From Ancylobacter novellus (lineage in GTDB: Bacteria; Pseudomonadota; Alphaproteobacteria; Rhizobiales; Methylopilaceae), in the NCBI GenBank assembly GCA_003241695.1, contig QFPN01000007.1:62001-126000 (forward strand): a stretch of 64,000 nucleotides of DNA, read 5' to 3'. The position numbers and the translations under genes were made by a program. How positions within the stretch are numbered: the first letter of the stretch is position 1; the number at the start of each line of letters is the position of its first letter. Under the pieces are notes generated by a model that ran no database searches, had not been told where the DNA came from, and saw only the letters and a program-made list of their open reading frames with translations. Below, one piece after another: positions 7,390-15,658 of the stretch.

Positions 7390-9324
7390 ATGCGTTCAAG
7401 CCTCGATCCCTCGCCGGCTCCTGCCCCCGACTCTCCCAATTCCCAGAGCGCCGGAGCGCCGATGACGCCGACCGGAACGCAGTCGGCGGCGAGCCTGCTG
7501 ACGCGCCGCGCCGTGTTCGCGACGCTCGTCCTGGTGACGATCGCGGCTCTCGGCTGGGCGTTCTGGACCGTGCTCTCGGTCGACGGCTGGACGATCCCCG
7601 AATTCGTGATGCTGGCCTGTTTCCTGGTCTCGTCGCCCTGGATCGTCATCGGATTCTGGAACGCGGTGATCGGCTTTTCGATCCTGCGCTTTTCCGACGA
7701 TCCGATGGAGATCGTCGCGCCCTGCGTGAACCGCGCGGGCGCCCACGACCCCATCGACGCCCGCGTCGCGATCGCGATGTGCGTGCGTCACGAGGATCCG
7801 GCGCGCGTCGTCCGGCGGCTCGACGCCATCCTGCGCAGCCTCGACGCCACCGGCTGGGGCGACCGCTTCGACGTCTTCGTGCTGAGCGACAGCCAGAAGC
7901 CCGATCTCGTCGTCGAGGAGGAGGCGGCCTTCGCGGCGTGGCGCGCCGGGCTCGCGAGTCCGGAGCGCGTCGTCTATCGCCGCCGCCTGACGAACGAGGG
8001 GTTCAAGGCCGGCAACATCCGCGACTTCGTGCTGAACGAGGGCCGCGGCCACGACGTCATGATCACGCTCGACGCCGACAGCGTCATGTCGGGCGAGGCG
8101 ATCCTGCGGCTCGTGCGCGTGATGCAGGCCAATCCGAAGCTCGGCATCCTGCAGAGCCTCGTGGTCGGCCTGCCGGCCCGCACGATTTTCGCCCGCGCCT
8201 TCCAGTTCGGCATGCGCGCGAGCATGCGCTCCTACTCGATGGGCGCGGCCTGGTGGGCCGGAGACAACGGCCCCTATTGGGGCCACAACGCCGCGATCCG
8301 GGTCGCGGCCTTCCGCGAGCATTGCGAACTTCCGACCGTTCCCGGAGGCCCTCCGCTCGGCGGCGCCGTGCTCAGCCACGACCTCTACGAGGCGGTGCTG
8401 ATGCGCAAGGGCGGCTACGAGGTGCGCGTGCTGCCGGAGGAGGGCGGCTCGTGGGAGGACAATCCCGCCGCTCTGCCCGAGTTCCTGCGCCGGAACCTGC
8501 GCTGGTGCCAGGGCAACATGCAGTACCTGCGCCTCATCGGTTCGCGCGGGCTGCCGTTCCTCGGCCGCGTGAACCTCATGATCGCGATCCTCATGTACGC
8601 CGGGGCGCCGGCCTGGATCGTGTTCATGGCGGCGGGCGCTGCGCAGGCCTGGGACCCGCCGGCGGTGATCGGCGGCGGCGGCGACGATCCGTTCCCGTGG
8701 GGCCTCAGCTCCGCGCTCGCCGTGGCCATGATGTTCGTGCTCTTCGCGCCGAAGATCATGGGCTATCTCGACGTCGTGCTGAGCCCGGCGGAAAGCCGGC
8801 GCTACGGCGGCGCCACGGTGTTCGCCGCGGGCGCGACGGCCGAGGTCGCCTTCGGCATGCTGTTCGCGCCGATCGTCTCCTTCTCGGTGACGGCCTTCCT
8901 GTTCCGCCTGTTCGTGCTGAGGAAGCCGCTCGGCTGGGAGGCGCAGGACCGCGACGGACGCCGGGTGCGCTGGACGGAGGCGTTCCGGCTGCTCTGGCCC
9001 GCGACGCTGTTCGGCGCGGCGCTTTCGGTCTCGCTGTGGCTGACCGCGCCCGAGGTGCTTCCCTGGGCCGCGCCGGTGCTGATCGCCTATCTGTTCGCGG
9101 CGCCGTTCACGGTGCTGACCTCGATCGACGCGCCGGACGCGGACGCGCCCCGGCTGCGGCTGGTCGCGATCCCGGAGGAGATGGAGGCGCCCGCCGAGGT
9201 GCGGGCCGTCAGCGCCGGTCCGGAGAGCTTTATGGGGGCGGGCTATGCGCCGCCGATGTCGCCCTTCCGGGTCGACCTGGCGTCCGACCGGCCGGCCTAT
9301 TCCGCGGCGGCGCCGGCGGAGTAG
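7390..9324 (+). CDS. mdoH: Periplasmic glucan glucosyltransferase, OpgH/MdoH-like
   Basis: A protein of 644 residues: a membrane segment near residues 38-60 and another near 70-95, then a family 2 glycosyltransferase domain with TLDADS as the metal-binding DxD, SHDLYE, and RRNLRWCQGN as the Q/RxxRW motif, then about five to six C-terminal membrane helices. OpgH enzymes make the beta-glucan backbone of osmoregulated periplasmic glucans from UDP-glucose at the inner membrane. No opgG partner is visible next to it. The ATG at 7390 is used; it is divergent from the dehydrogenase operon, so the 108-base gap must hold both promoters. Confidence 0.87.
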   Translation: MRSSLDPSPAPAPDSPNSQSAGAPMTPTGTQSAASLLTRRAVFATLVLVTIAALGWAFWTVLSVDGWTIPEFVMLACFLVSSPWIVIGFWNAVIGFSILRFSDDPMEIVAPCVNRAGAHDPIDARVAIAMCVRHEDPARVVRRLDAILRSLDATGWGDRFDVFVLSDSQKPDLVVEEEAAFAAWRAGLASPERVVYRRRLTNEGFKAGNIRDFVLNEGRGHDVMITLDADSVMSGEAILRLVRVMQANPKLGILQSLVVGLPARTIFARAFQFGMRASMRSYSMGAAWWAGDNGPYWGHNAAIRVAAFREHCELPTVPGGPPLGGAVLSHDLYEAVLMRKGGYEVRVLPEEGGSWEDNPAALPEFLRRNLRWCQGNMQYLRLIGSRGLPFLGRVNLMIAILMYAGAPAWIVFMAAGAAQAWDPPAVIGGGGDDPFPWGLSSALAVAMMFVLFAPKIMGYLDVVLSPAESRRYGGATVFAAGATAEVAFGMLFAPIVSFSVTAFLFRLFVLRKPLGWEAQDRDGRRVRWTEAFRLLWPATLFGAALSVSLWLTAPEVLPWAAPVLIAYLFAAPFTVLTSIDAPDADAPRLRLVAIPEEMEAPAEVRAVSAGPESFMGAGYAPPMSPFRVDLASDRPAYSAAAPAE

Positions 9325-9875
9325 CGCTGAAGCAGGGGGGCCTGGGCGAGCGCGAAGATCATGGTGATGGGCATGATGCCCCACACCTTGAACGCGACCC
9401 AGAAATCGGTCGTCTGGGTGCGCCAGACGACCTCGTTCACCGCGGCGAGGAAGACGAAGAACCACGCCCAGCGGGTCGAGAGCTTCATCCAGCCCTCATG
9501 GGTCAGGTCGAAGGCCTGGTCGAACACGATCGCGAGCAGCGGCTTGCCGAAGGCGACGCCGCCGAACAGCGCGCCGGCGAACAGCAGGTTCACGATCGTC
9601 GGCTTGAGTTTGATGAACAGCTCGTCCTGAAGCGCGAGCGTCAGGCCGCCGAAGATCAGCACGACGGCGCCCGACACCAGCGGCATGATCGGGATGCGGC
9701 GCGTCAGCGTCCAGGAGACGGCGAGGGCGACCACGGTCGCGGCCATGAAGGCGCCGGTTCCGACGAACAGGCCGCCGCGGGAGTTGGCGAAAAAGAACAC
9801 CACCAGCGGACCGAGCTCGAGCGCGAGCTTCAGCACGGGATGGATGGCGCGACTCGGGTCTGCGGCCTTCGGCAT
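9297..9875 (-). CDS. yciB: Inner membrane septation/intracellular septation protein YciB
   Basis: A protein of 192 residues with about five membrane helices and the typical YciB/IspZ sequence: LELGPLVVFFFANSRGG near the start and LSTRWAWFFVFLAAVNEVVWR in the middle. YciB is an inner membrane protein linked to cell envelope integrity and septation. I use the ATG at 9875 because AAAGGA lies just upstream; an ATG at 9899 would add eight residues. Its 3' end overlaps the convergent mdoH end by 28 bases. Confidence 0.9.
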   Translation of the reverse strand: MPKAADPSRAIHPVLKLALELGPLVVFFFANSRGGLFVGTGAFMAATVVALAVSWTLTRRIPIMPLVSGAVVLIFGGLTLALQDELFIKLKPTIVNLLFAGALFGGVAFGKPLLAIVFDQAFDLTHEGWMKLSTRWAWFFVFLAAVNEVVWRTQTTDFWVAFKVWGIMPITMIFALAQAPLLQRYSAGAAAE

Positions 9876-9943
9876 GGCTATCCTTTGCTCCCCCGTCATG
9901 CGCCGATCAAGCCGGGCGAGCCCGGCCGGCGGCGTTCTTCCGT

Positions 9944-10876
9944 TCAGCCCTTGGTCTCTGGCGCCGTCCTGCGGCCGAAATCCGGCGCCGCGGTGTCCTG
10001 TCCCTGTTCGATGATTCCGCGCCGGATGGCGCGGGTGCGGGTGAACAGGTCGAACAGCTTGTCGCCCTCGCCCCAGCGGATCGACCGCTGAAGCGCGGTC
10101 AGGTCCTCGACGAAGCGCCCGAGAACCTCGAGCACGGCGTCCCGGTTGTTGAGGAAGATGTCGCGCCACATCGTCGGGTCGGAGGCCGCGATGCGGGTGA
10201 AGTCGCGGAAGCCCGAGGCCGAGTACTTGATGACTTCCGACCGCGTGACCTCTTCGAGATCGGCCGCGGTGCCGACGATGTTGTAGGCGATGAGATGCGG
10301 CACGTGGCTCACGATCGCGAAGACGAGATCATGATGCTCGACGCTCATGACGTCGACATTCGCGCCCATGCCCTGCCAGAACCGCTTGAGGCGCTCGATG
10401 TCGTCGGAGTCCTTGGGCGACAGCGGCGTCAGGATCGCCCAGCGGCCGTCGAACAGTTCGGCGAAGCCGGCGTCGGGGCCGGAATCCTCGGTGCCGGCGA
10501 TCGGGTGGCCGGGGATGAAGGCGACGCGGTCGGGCACGTGGGGGCCGAGGTCGCGCACGACCGCCCCTTTCACCGAGCCGACGTCGGTCAGAACTGCGCC
10601 GGGCTTGAGCTTCGGACCGATCTCGGCCCCGACAGCGCCGTAGGCGCCGACCGGGGTGCAGACGATGACGAGGTCGGCGCCTTCGGCGGCCTGGCCGGAC
10701 GTCTCCGCGACTTCGTCGAACAGGCCGAGCTCGCGGGCGCGGTCCCGGACGGCGAGGTTCGCGTCCGAGGCGACGATCGCGCGCGCGAGCCCGCCGCGCC
10801 GCGCTGCGCGCGCAATCGAGGAGCCGATGAGGCCGACCCCGATGATCGCGACGCGGTCGAAGATCGGGTCAGCCAC
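9944..10876 (-). CDS. tyrA: Prephenate/arogenate dehydrogenase (TyrA)
   Basis: A protein of 310 residues. The N-terminal Rossmann loop GVGLIGSSIARAARR (near residue 12) binds NAD(P), and PGHPIAGTEDSG holds the conserved His and the substrate-binding segment of prephenate dehydrogenases. The enzyme oxidatively decarboxylates prephenate (or arogenate) in tyrosine synthesis. The GTG start at 10876 lies within the last codons of hisC, an eight-base overlap indicating coupling. With hisC and chorismate mutase it forms a minus-strand aromatic amino acid cluster typical of Rhizobiales. Confidence 0.93.
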   Translation of the reverse strand: MADPIFDRVAIIGVGLIGSSIARAARRGGLARAIVASDANLAVRDRARELGLFDEVAETSGQAAEGADLVIVCTPVGAYGAVGAEIGPKLKPGAVLTDVGSVKGAVVRDLGPHVPDRVAFIPGHPIAGTEDSGPDAGFAELFDGRWAILTPLSPKDSDDIERLKRFWQGMGANVDVMSVEHHDLVFAIVSHVPHLIAYNIVGTAADLEEVTRSEVIKYSASGFRDFTRIAASDPTMWRDIFLNNRDAVLEVLGRFVEDLTALQRSIRWGEGDKLFDLFTRTRAIRRGIIEQGQDTAAPDFGRRTAPETKG

Positions 10877-11978
10877 GGTTCGCGCCCACGAACTCGGCGA
10901 GCGCCGCGAGCACGGCCTCGTTGGCTTCGGCCGAGCCGACGGTGAGGCGCAGGCAGTCGGGCAGGCCATAGGCCCCGACCGCGCGCAGCACGAGGCCCCG
11001 CGCCGTCAGGAAGGCGTCGGCCTCGGCCGCGGTGCGGCCCGCCCCATGCGGAAAGCGGATCAGCAAGAAGTTCGCGACCGAGGGCGCGACCTCGAGCCCG
11101 AGCGCCCGCACGCCTTCCGTCAGTTTCACGAGCCATTCGGCGTTGTGGGCGACCGCGGCGTCGAGATGCGCGCGGTCGGCGACGGCGGCGGCGCCGGCCG
11201 CGATTGAGGGTCCCGAGACGTTGAACGGCCCGCGCACCCGGTTCAGCGCGTCGACCACGCCCGCCGGCCCGTAGAGCCAGCCGATCCGCAGGCTCGCGAG
11301 CCCGTAGATCTTGGAGAAGGTGCGGGTCATCACGACGTTTTCAGCGCCCGAGACCAGCTCGATCCCGGCCGCGTAGTCGTTGGCGCGGACATATTCGGCG
11401 TAGGCCGCGTCGAGCACGAGCAGCGTCGTCTTCGGCAGGCCGGCGTGCAGCCGCTTGACCTCGTCGAACGGCAGATAGGTGCCGGTCGGGTTGTTGGGGT
11501 TCGCGAGAAAGACGATGCGGGTGCGCTTCGTCACGCGCGCGAGCAGCGCGTCGACGTCGGCCGTGAGATCCCGCTCCGGCGCGACCACGGGCGTTCCGCC
11601 GGCGGCGAGGATCGCGATCCGGTAGACGAGGAAGCCGTGTTCGGTGAACAGGCCCTCGTCGCCCGGCCCGACATAGGCGGCGGCGAGCAGCGACAGCAGT
11701 TCGTCGGAGCCCGCTCCGCAGACGATCCGCGCGGGATCGAGCCCGTGGGCGCGCGCGATCGCCTCGCGCAGCGCGCCCGAGGTTCCGTCGGGATACATTT
11801 CGAGATGGACGGCCGCGTCGCGAAACGCCTCGATCGCCTTGGGGCTCGGTCCGAGCGGGGTCTCGTTCGAGGACAGCTTGTGGAGGCGGACGCCCGCCGG
11901 CGCCTTGGACTTGCCGGGCACATAGGCGTCGATCGCGAGCGCGCCGGGGCGGGGGGAGGGGACGGTGGAGGCGGTCAT
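10869..11978 (-). CDS. hisC: Histidinol-phosphate aminotransferase (HisC family)
   Basis: A protein of 369 residues, the normal HisC length, of the class I/II PLP aminotransferases. Visible motifs are LSSNETPLGPSP near residue 36, FLANPNNPTG, LDAAYAEY and TRTFSKIYGLASLRIGW, whose lysine should bind PLP. HisC transaminates imidazole-acetol phosphate; members placed between chorismate mutase and tyrA often also act on prephenate or phenylpyruvate. That second role is inferred only from the neighbours. Confidence 0.9.
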   Translation of the reverse strand: MTASTVPSPRPGALAIDAYVPGKSKAPAGVRLHKLSSNETPLGPSPKAIEAFRDAAVHLEMYPDGTSGALREAIARAHGLDPARIVCGAGSDELLSLLAAAYVGPGDEGLFTEHGFLVYRIAILAAGGTPVVAPERDLTADVDALLARVTKRTRIVFLANPNNPTGTYLPFDEVKRLHAGLPKTTLLVLDAAYAEYVRANDYAAGIELVSGAENVVMTRTFSKIYGLASLRIGWLYGPAGVVDALNRVRGPFNVSGPSIAAGAAAVADRAHLDAAVAHNAEWLVKLTEGVRALGLEVAPSVANFLLIRFPHGAGRTAAEADAFLTARGLVLRAVGAYGLPDCLRLTVGSAEANEAVLAALAEFVGANRG

Positions 11979-12041
11979 CGGATTCGGCTTGAAGGATAAG
12001 GGCTGGAAGAAGTCCGGCTTGCGGTCGAAGGGGCGGCGCCG

Positions 12042-12806
12042 TCAGGGCGCGATCGGCGCGGCGTAGCCGCCGAGCGGCCGGGCGCCCTCGGCCGGCGGAT
12101 GCTCGCCCGCGATCGCGACGAGGCGGAGGCGCCGGCCGTTGCGGATGACGGTCGCGAGCGTCTCGGCGCCCGCGGGCAGTTCGGCCTCGCCCTCGTCCGT
12201 CACCGACCAGACGGTCGTCTCCGCGACGCCCGCGTCGCCGAGCGGGCGGGCGATCACCAGCGCCGGCGCCGGCGCGGGATGGCCGCCCGCGGCGAAGAAG
12301 GGCAGGCGCGCCATCACCTGCGGCTGGTCGTCGCCGAGCGCGTCCCACCAGACCGAGCCGGGCTCTTGATTGATGCGCACCAGCCCGATATCGCCGGTCG
12401 AGCCCGCCACCGCCGCGAGCACGCGCTGCGGGGTGCCGTGGCCGACGAGCGGCACGTCGAAGCCGACGTGGAAGCGCGCGAGGTCGTGCATCGCGAGCGC
12501 GTCCGAGCCCTGCTCGACATGGACCGAGAACGGCGACTGCACATGGGTGAAGGTTGCGATGATGGTGCGCCAGAGATGCTCGGCGGTCGCGAGCGGCAGC
12601 CGTCCCTGGTGGCGCGCGGCGAGGCGGCGCATCATGTCGGCCTCGCGCGCCGGGCGGAACGCCGAGCCGCCCCCCGAGGCGCTCTTGATCGCGACCAGCC
12701 GGTCGATCACCGCGCCGCGCTCCATCAGCAGCAGGTGCATGGCCTCGTCGATCCGGTCGATCTCACGACGGATCTCGGCGAGGCTGTCTTGCGATGCGTC
12801 GGTCAT
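12042..12806 (-). CDS. AroQ-type chorismate mutase with C-terminal extension
   Basis: A protein of 254 residues. The first 90 form an AroQ all-alpha chorismate mutase domain (LAEIRREIDRIDEAMHLLLMERGAVIDRLVAIK, with the catalytic Arg and Lys in place), converting chorismate to prephenate. The remaining 160 residues resemble the shortened prephenate-dehydratase-like extension seen in Rhizobiales homologues, but the canonical dehydratase motifs are not evident, so dehydratase activity is doubtful. It lies 63 bases upstream of hisC and probably leads the hisC-tyrA operon. Confidence 0.85.
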   Translation of the reverse strand: MTDASQDSLAEIRREIDRIDEAMHLLLMERGAVIDRLVAIKSASGGGSAFRPAREADMMRRLAARHQGRLPLATAEHLWRTIIATFTHVQSPFSVHVEQGSDALAMHDLARFHVGFDVPLVGHGTPQRVLAAVAGSTGDIGLVRINQEPGSVWWDALGDDQPQVMARLPFFAAGGHPAPAPALVIARPLGDAGVAETTVWSVTDEGEAELPAGAETLATVIRNGRRLRLVAIAGEHPPAEGARPLGGYAAPIAP

Positions 12807-12942
12807 GGGGAACGGTCCAGGCGGCGGGCCGGGCCGCCCGAGGGCCGGTCCGGACTTGAAGGCGCGCCTTCATAGACGAAGCGGGGCCGGCAGGCCAATG
12901 CGGCGGCGCAGGCGCCCGGACGGGGCCGCGCCGCGCCGTCGA

Positions 12943-13557
12943 TCAGTATCTCCCGTGCTTCTCGTCGGCCGCCGGGGCATCGTGGTCGGCGACCTCCTCG
13001 GTCTCGTCGGTCTTGTGCCTCTTGTGCAACGCATGGGTCTTGGCCTCGACGTAATGGGCGTGGTCGCTGATCCAGTCCGACATCGCGAGCAGGATGCCGG
13101 AGGACACGAACACGACGTGGACGACGGTCATCCACCACAGGTCGCGGTCGTTGGCCGAGCCGATGTCCATGAAGGCCTTGAGCAGCTGGATCGCCGAGAT
13201 CGCCACGATCGAGGCGATGAGCTTCAGCTTGAGGCCGGAGAAGTCGATCTTGCCCATCCATTCGGGCCGCTCGCTCTGGTCCTTGAGGTCCATGCGCGAG
13301 ACGAAGTTCTCGTAGCCCGAGAAGATCACGAGCAGCACGAGGTTCGCGGTGAGCGACAGGTCGATCAGCGACAGCACGCCGAGGATGACCTCGCTCTCCT
13401 TGGCGGAGAACACGCCCTCGACGAAGTGCAGCAGCTCCTGCCCGAACTTGAGCAGCAGCACCACGAGGCCGATGACCAGCCCGACATAGAACGGCGCCAT
13501 CAGCCAGCGGCTGGCGAAGAGCCCCCGCTCGAGCGTGCGTTCGATCCTGGTCGTCAT
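12943..13557 (-). CDS. YqhA/UPF0114 family membrane protein
   Basis: A protein of 204 residues with three to four membrane helices and the YqhA family pattern (FASRWLMAPFYVGLVIGL near the start, SLTANLVLLVIFSGYENFVSR in the middle, DHAHYVEAKTHALHKRH near the end). The function of the family is unknown. The ATG at 13557 was chosen over one 14 codons upstream because the conserved region begins right after it. The last 20 residues are an acidic and His-containing tail outside the membrane. Confidence 0.85.
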   Translation of the reverse strand: MTTRIERTLERGLFASRWLMAPFYVGLVIGLVVLLLKFGQELLHFVEGVFSAKESEVILGVLSLIDLSLTANLVLLVIFSGYENFVSRMDLKDQSERPEWMGKIDFSGLKLKLIASIVAISAIQLLKAFMDIGSANDRDLWWMTVVHVVFVSSGILLAMSDWISDHAHYVEAKTHALHKRHKTDETEEVADHDAPAADEKHGRY

Positions 13558-13681
13558 GGCCGTCCCTGAAAGATCATGTCCCTGCGAGCGCATTCGCATG
13601 CGCGGCCGTCACGGGCAAGCAGCCTTTGCTGCAGCGCGAAAAGATGATCGCGCGCCGGCGTCCGGGACGGCGCGCCGGCGA

Positions 13682-13981
13682 TCACGGCTCGACGCCGACG
13701 AGGCGGCGGCGCCGGCGGCCGAGCGCCATGAACAGGACGCCGACGACGATGAGCACGGCGGCGGTCGGCTGGGCCAGGACCCAGTCGAGCGGCCCCTGCG
13801 CGGCGCCCGCCGCCTCGCGGAGCTTCGCGAGCGTGTCGGGCGAGACGGCGCCCCAGGACGCGGCGAGCGGCGTGAAGTCGATCGATCCGGAGGCGATCGC
13901 CCGCGTGCCGTCGATGACGAGGGCGACGAAGCCGCCCGCGAGGATGAGGAAGCCGAGGAGGCGGAACAGGAACCGGATCAT
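13682..13981 (-). CDS. Small two-helix membrane protein, unknown function
   Basis: A protein of 99 residues with a membrane helix at residues 5-25 (LFRLLGFLILAGGFVALVI) and another near 70-88 (AAVLIVVGVLFMALG), then a cluster of arginines, suggesting both ends on the cytoplasmic side. The segment between is hydrophilic and likely periplasmic. I do not recognise a characterised family. It ends the chromosomal part of the window; 172 bases without a gene separate it from the tRNA. Confidence 0.65.
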   Translation of the reverse strand: MIRFLFRLLGFLILAGGFVALVIDGTRAIASGSIDFTPLAASWGAVSPDTLAKLREAAGAAQGPLDWVLAQPTAAVLIVVGVLFMALGRRRRRLVGVEP

Positions 13982-14153
13982 GGAGGCGTCACATGGCGTC
14001 GGAAGGTCGTTTGGCGAGAGGCGGCGCGTCGGCCGCGAAGCGCGCGGCCCCTGCGCGCCGGAAGGATGCGACGCCCGGCCGCCGAGAGCAATCCGCGCCG
14101 CACGATCTGCGGCCTTGTCGTGGCCTGCGCACTTTGCTAACTCCGGCCGCTCC

Positions 14154-14243
14154 GGAGGGGTGGCCGAGTGGTTGAAGGCGCACGCCTGGAAAGTGTGTAT
14201 ACGGGCAACCGTATCGCGGGTTCGAATCCCGCTCCCTCCGCCA
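14154..14243 (+). tRNA. tRNA-Ser (anticodon GGA)
   Basis: A 90-nucleotide class II tRNA. The acceptor stem GGAGGGG (14154-14160) pairs with UCCCUCC before the discriminator G and an encoded CCA (14241-14243). The anticodon stem-loop has GGA in CUGGAAA, a long variable arm follows (GTGTATACGGG..), and the T-arm contains GGTTCGAATCC. The arm sequence around the anticodon matches bacterial tRNA-Ser(GGA). It is the probable integration site of the element that begins just downstream. Confidence 0.96.
14218..14243. other. Probable left attachment site (attL) at the tRNA-Ser 3' end
   Basis: Tyrosine integrases of the P4 group commonly recombine in the T-arm and 3' end of tRNA genes, leaving the tRNA intact. 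An integrase gene lies 170 bases downstream and points away from the tRNA, the usual layout. No second copy of this tRNA end was noticed elsewhere in the window, so the exact crossover segment is not defined; the coordinates given are the T-arm and acceptor end. Confidence 0.45.
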
Positions 14244-14334
14244 ATTATTCCTATACCATCATCTTTAACGGCCGCTTTTGCTTAGATCATGTAGCGATCT
14301 TGGCTCAAGGGGTCTTCCAGATCGGTCCACGATC

Positions 14335-14397
14335 TTACCCGGACATCCGGCGCTTTACCGGGTAAAAAGCCGGGTAGAAGGGGCGTCGGACCGGGTA
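14335..14397. promoter_or_regulatory. Repeated CCGGGTA motifs, candidate integrase arm sites
   Basis: Three direct copies of (A/G)CCGGGTA start at 14357, 14369 and 14390, and an inverted TTACCCGG lies at 14335-14342, all within 63 bases between the tRNA and the integrase gene. Such clusters next to an att site fit arm-type binding sites of a tyrosine recombinase. They also sit where the integrase promoter must be, so they could autoregulate it. Confidence 0.45.
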
Positions 14398-14413
14398 TAG
14401 GAGCCGAGCGGTG

Positions 14414-15658
14414 ATGCCTCTCACCGATGTCCAGATCCGCAAGGCGAAGCCGGCGGAAAAGCCCTACAAGCTCAACGACGGAAACGGCCTGCACCTCTAT
14501 GTGTCGGCTGCAGGTGGTAAGACCTGGCGCTACCGCTACGAATTTGAGGGCAAGGAACTGCTCCTCACCATCGGGCGATACCCCGCCATTTCGCTTGCCG
14601 ACGCTCGCGAGGAACGTGCCGCAGCGCGAGCTGCGCTCAAGGCCGGCCGGAACCCGACGGCGGAGAAGCAACGCATAAGGTCCAAGGCGACCGTCAACTC
14701 CGAGCCGGAGCCGTCCGGCCCGACTTTCGAGGCCGTCGCCCGCGAGTGGTACGACCTCAACAAGGGACAGTGGACCGACACGCATTCGGGAGACGTCCTG
14801 CGGAGCCTGGAGAAAGACATCTTTCCCGGCCTCGGCGACAAGCCTATCGCGTCCCTCGACGCGCCGACGACGCTCGGCGAACTGAGGAAGATCGAAGCGC
14901 GCGGCGCGGTGGAGACGGCGAGGCGGATCCGCCAGCGGATGTCGGCCGTGTTCGCCTACGCCATTGCCTCGGGGATCGCGACGCACGATCCGGCGGCGCA
15001 GGTGACGAAGGCCATGGCCCCGATCGTCCGAAAGGGGCGACAGCCGGCAATCACCGATCTGGAAGGCGTGCAGGAAGTTCTCAGGAGAGGGGAGGGGGCG
15101 CCGGCGCATCCGGTGACGAAGCTCGCTCTCCGTCTGCTTGCGCTCACGGCTATTCGCCCGGGGGAATTGCGAGGGGCGCGATGGGACGAACTACAGGATC
15201 TCGACGGCAGGAGCCCTCGGTGGGTCATCCCGGCGGAACGAATGAAGATGAAGAAGGAGCACGAGGTTCCGCTCTCACGCCAGGCAGTCGATGCGATCAA
15301 GGCGCTAAAGCCGCTGTCGGGCCGGGGCGTGCTTCTCTTTCCGATGTCCCGGCACGCGCATAAGCCGCTGTCCGAGAACGCGATCGGCTATCTGCTGAAC
15401 CGGGCCGGGTATCACGGCCGCCACGTCCCGCACGGCTGGCGCGCGGCGTTCTCGACCATCATGAACGAGCGGTTCCCGGCGGACAGGCCGATCATCGACC
15501 TGATGCTCGCCCACTCGCCGAAGGACAAGGTCGAGGGTGCCTATAACCGCGCTGAGCACATGGATCGTCGGCGCGAACTCGCGCAGCTATGGGCCGACCT
15601 CCTGATGGTGAAGCAGGCCTCGACGGACGAGATCCTGTCAGCCCTGCGGCATGGATGA
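14414..15658 (+). CDS. int: P4-type tyrosine integrase
   Basis: A site-specific recombinase of about 414 residues with an N-terminal DUF4102 arm-binding domain (LNDGNGLHLYV..GKTWRYRYEF..LTIGRYP), a core-binding domain, and a C-terminal catalytic domain. Catalytic residues are visible: Arg in RPGELRGARWDE (about 248), HGWR (about 340-343), His in LAHSPKD (about 367) and the Tyr nucleophile in GAYNR (about 377). It integrates the element at the tRNA-Ser. AGGAG precedes both a GTG at 14411 and the chosen ATG at 14414. The gene ends overlapping the convergent lyase gene by 21 bases. Confidence 0.95.
   Translation: MPLTDVQIRKAKPAEKPYKLNDGNGLHLYVSAAGGKTWRYRYEFEGKELLLTIGRYPAISLADAREERAAARAALKAGRNPTAEKQRIRSKATVNSEPEPSGPTFEAVAREWYDLNKGQWTDTHSGDVLRSLEKDIFPGLGDKPIASLDAPTTLGELRKIEARGAVETARRIRQRMSAVFAYAIASGIATHDPAAQVTKAMAPIVRKGRQPAITDLEGVQEVLRRGEGAPAHPVTKLALRLLALTAIRPGELRGARWDELQDLDGRSPRWVIPAERMKMKKEHEVPLSRQAVDAIKALKPLSGRGVLLFPMSRHAHKPLSENAIGYLLNRAGYHGRHVPHGWRAAFSTIMNERFPADRPIIDLMLAHSPKDKVEGAYNRAEHMDRRRELAQLWADLLMVKQASTDEILSALRHG

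Noticed and set aside
7396..9465. Minus-strand frame of 689 codons opposite the mdoH-like gene
   Set aside because: Extremely Arg/His/Asp-rich shadow of a high-GC gene; no domain, no ribosome site, whereas the plus strand encodes a clear glycosyltransferase.
7779..10091. Plus-strand frame of 770 codons overlapping mdoH, yciB and the tyrA end
   Set aside because: Crosses three well-supported genes in another frame or strand and is Arg-rich without structure; typical high-GC artefact.
14218..14243. Search for a second tRNA-Ser 3' end copy within the window as attR
   Set aside because: None noticed by eye; absence is not proven without a search, so attR was not annotated.
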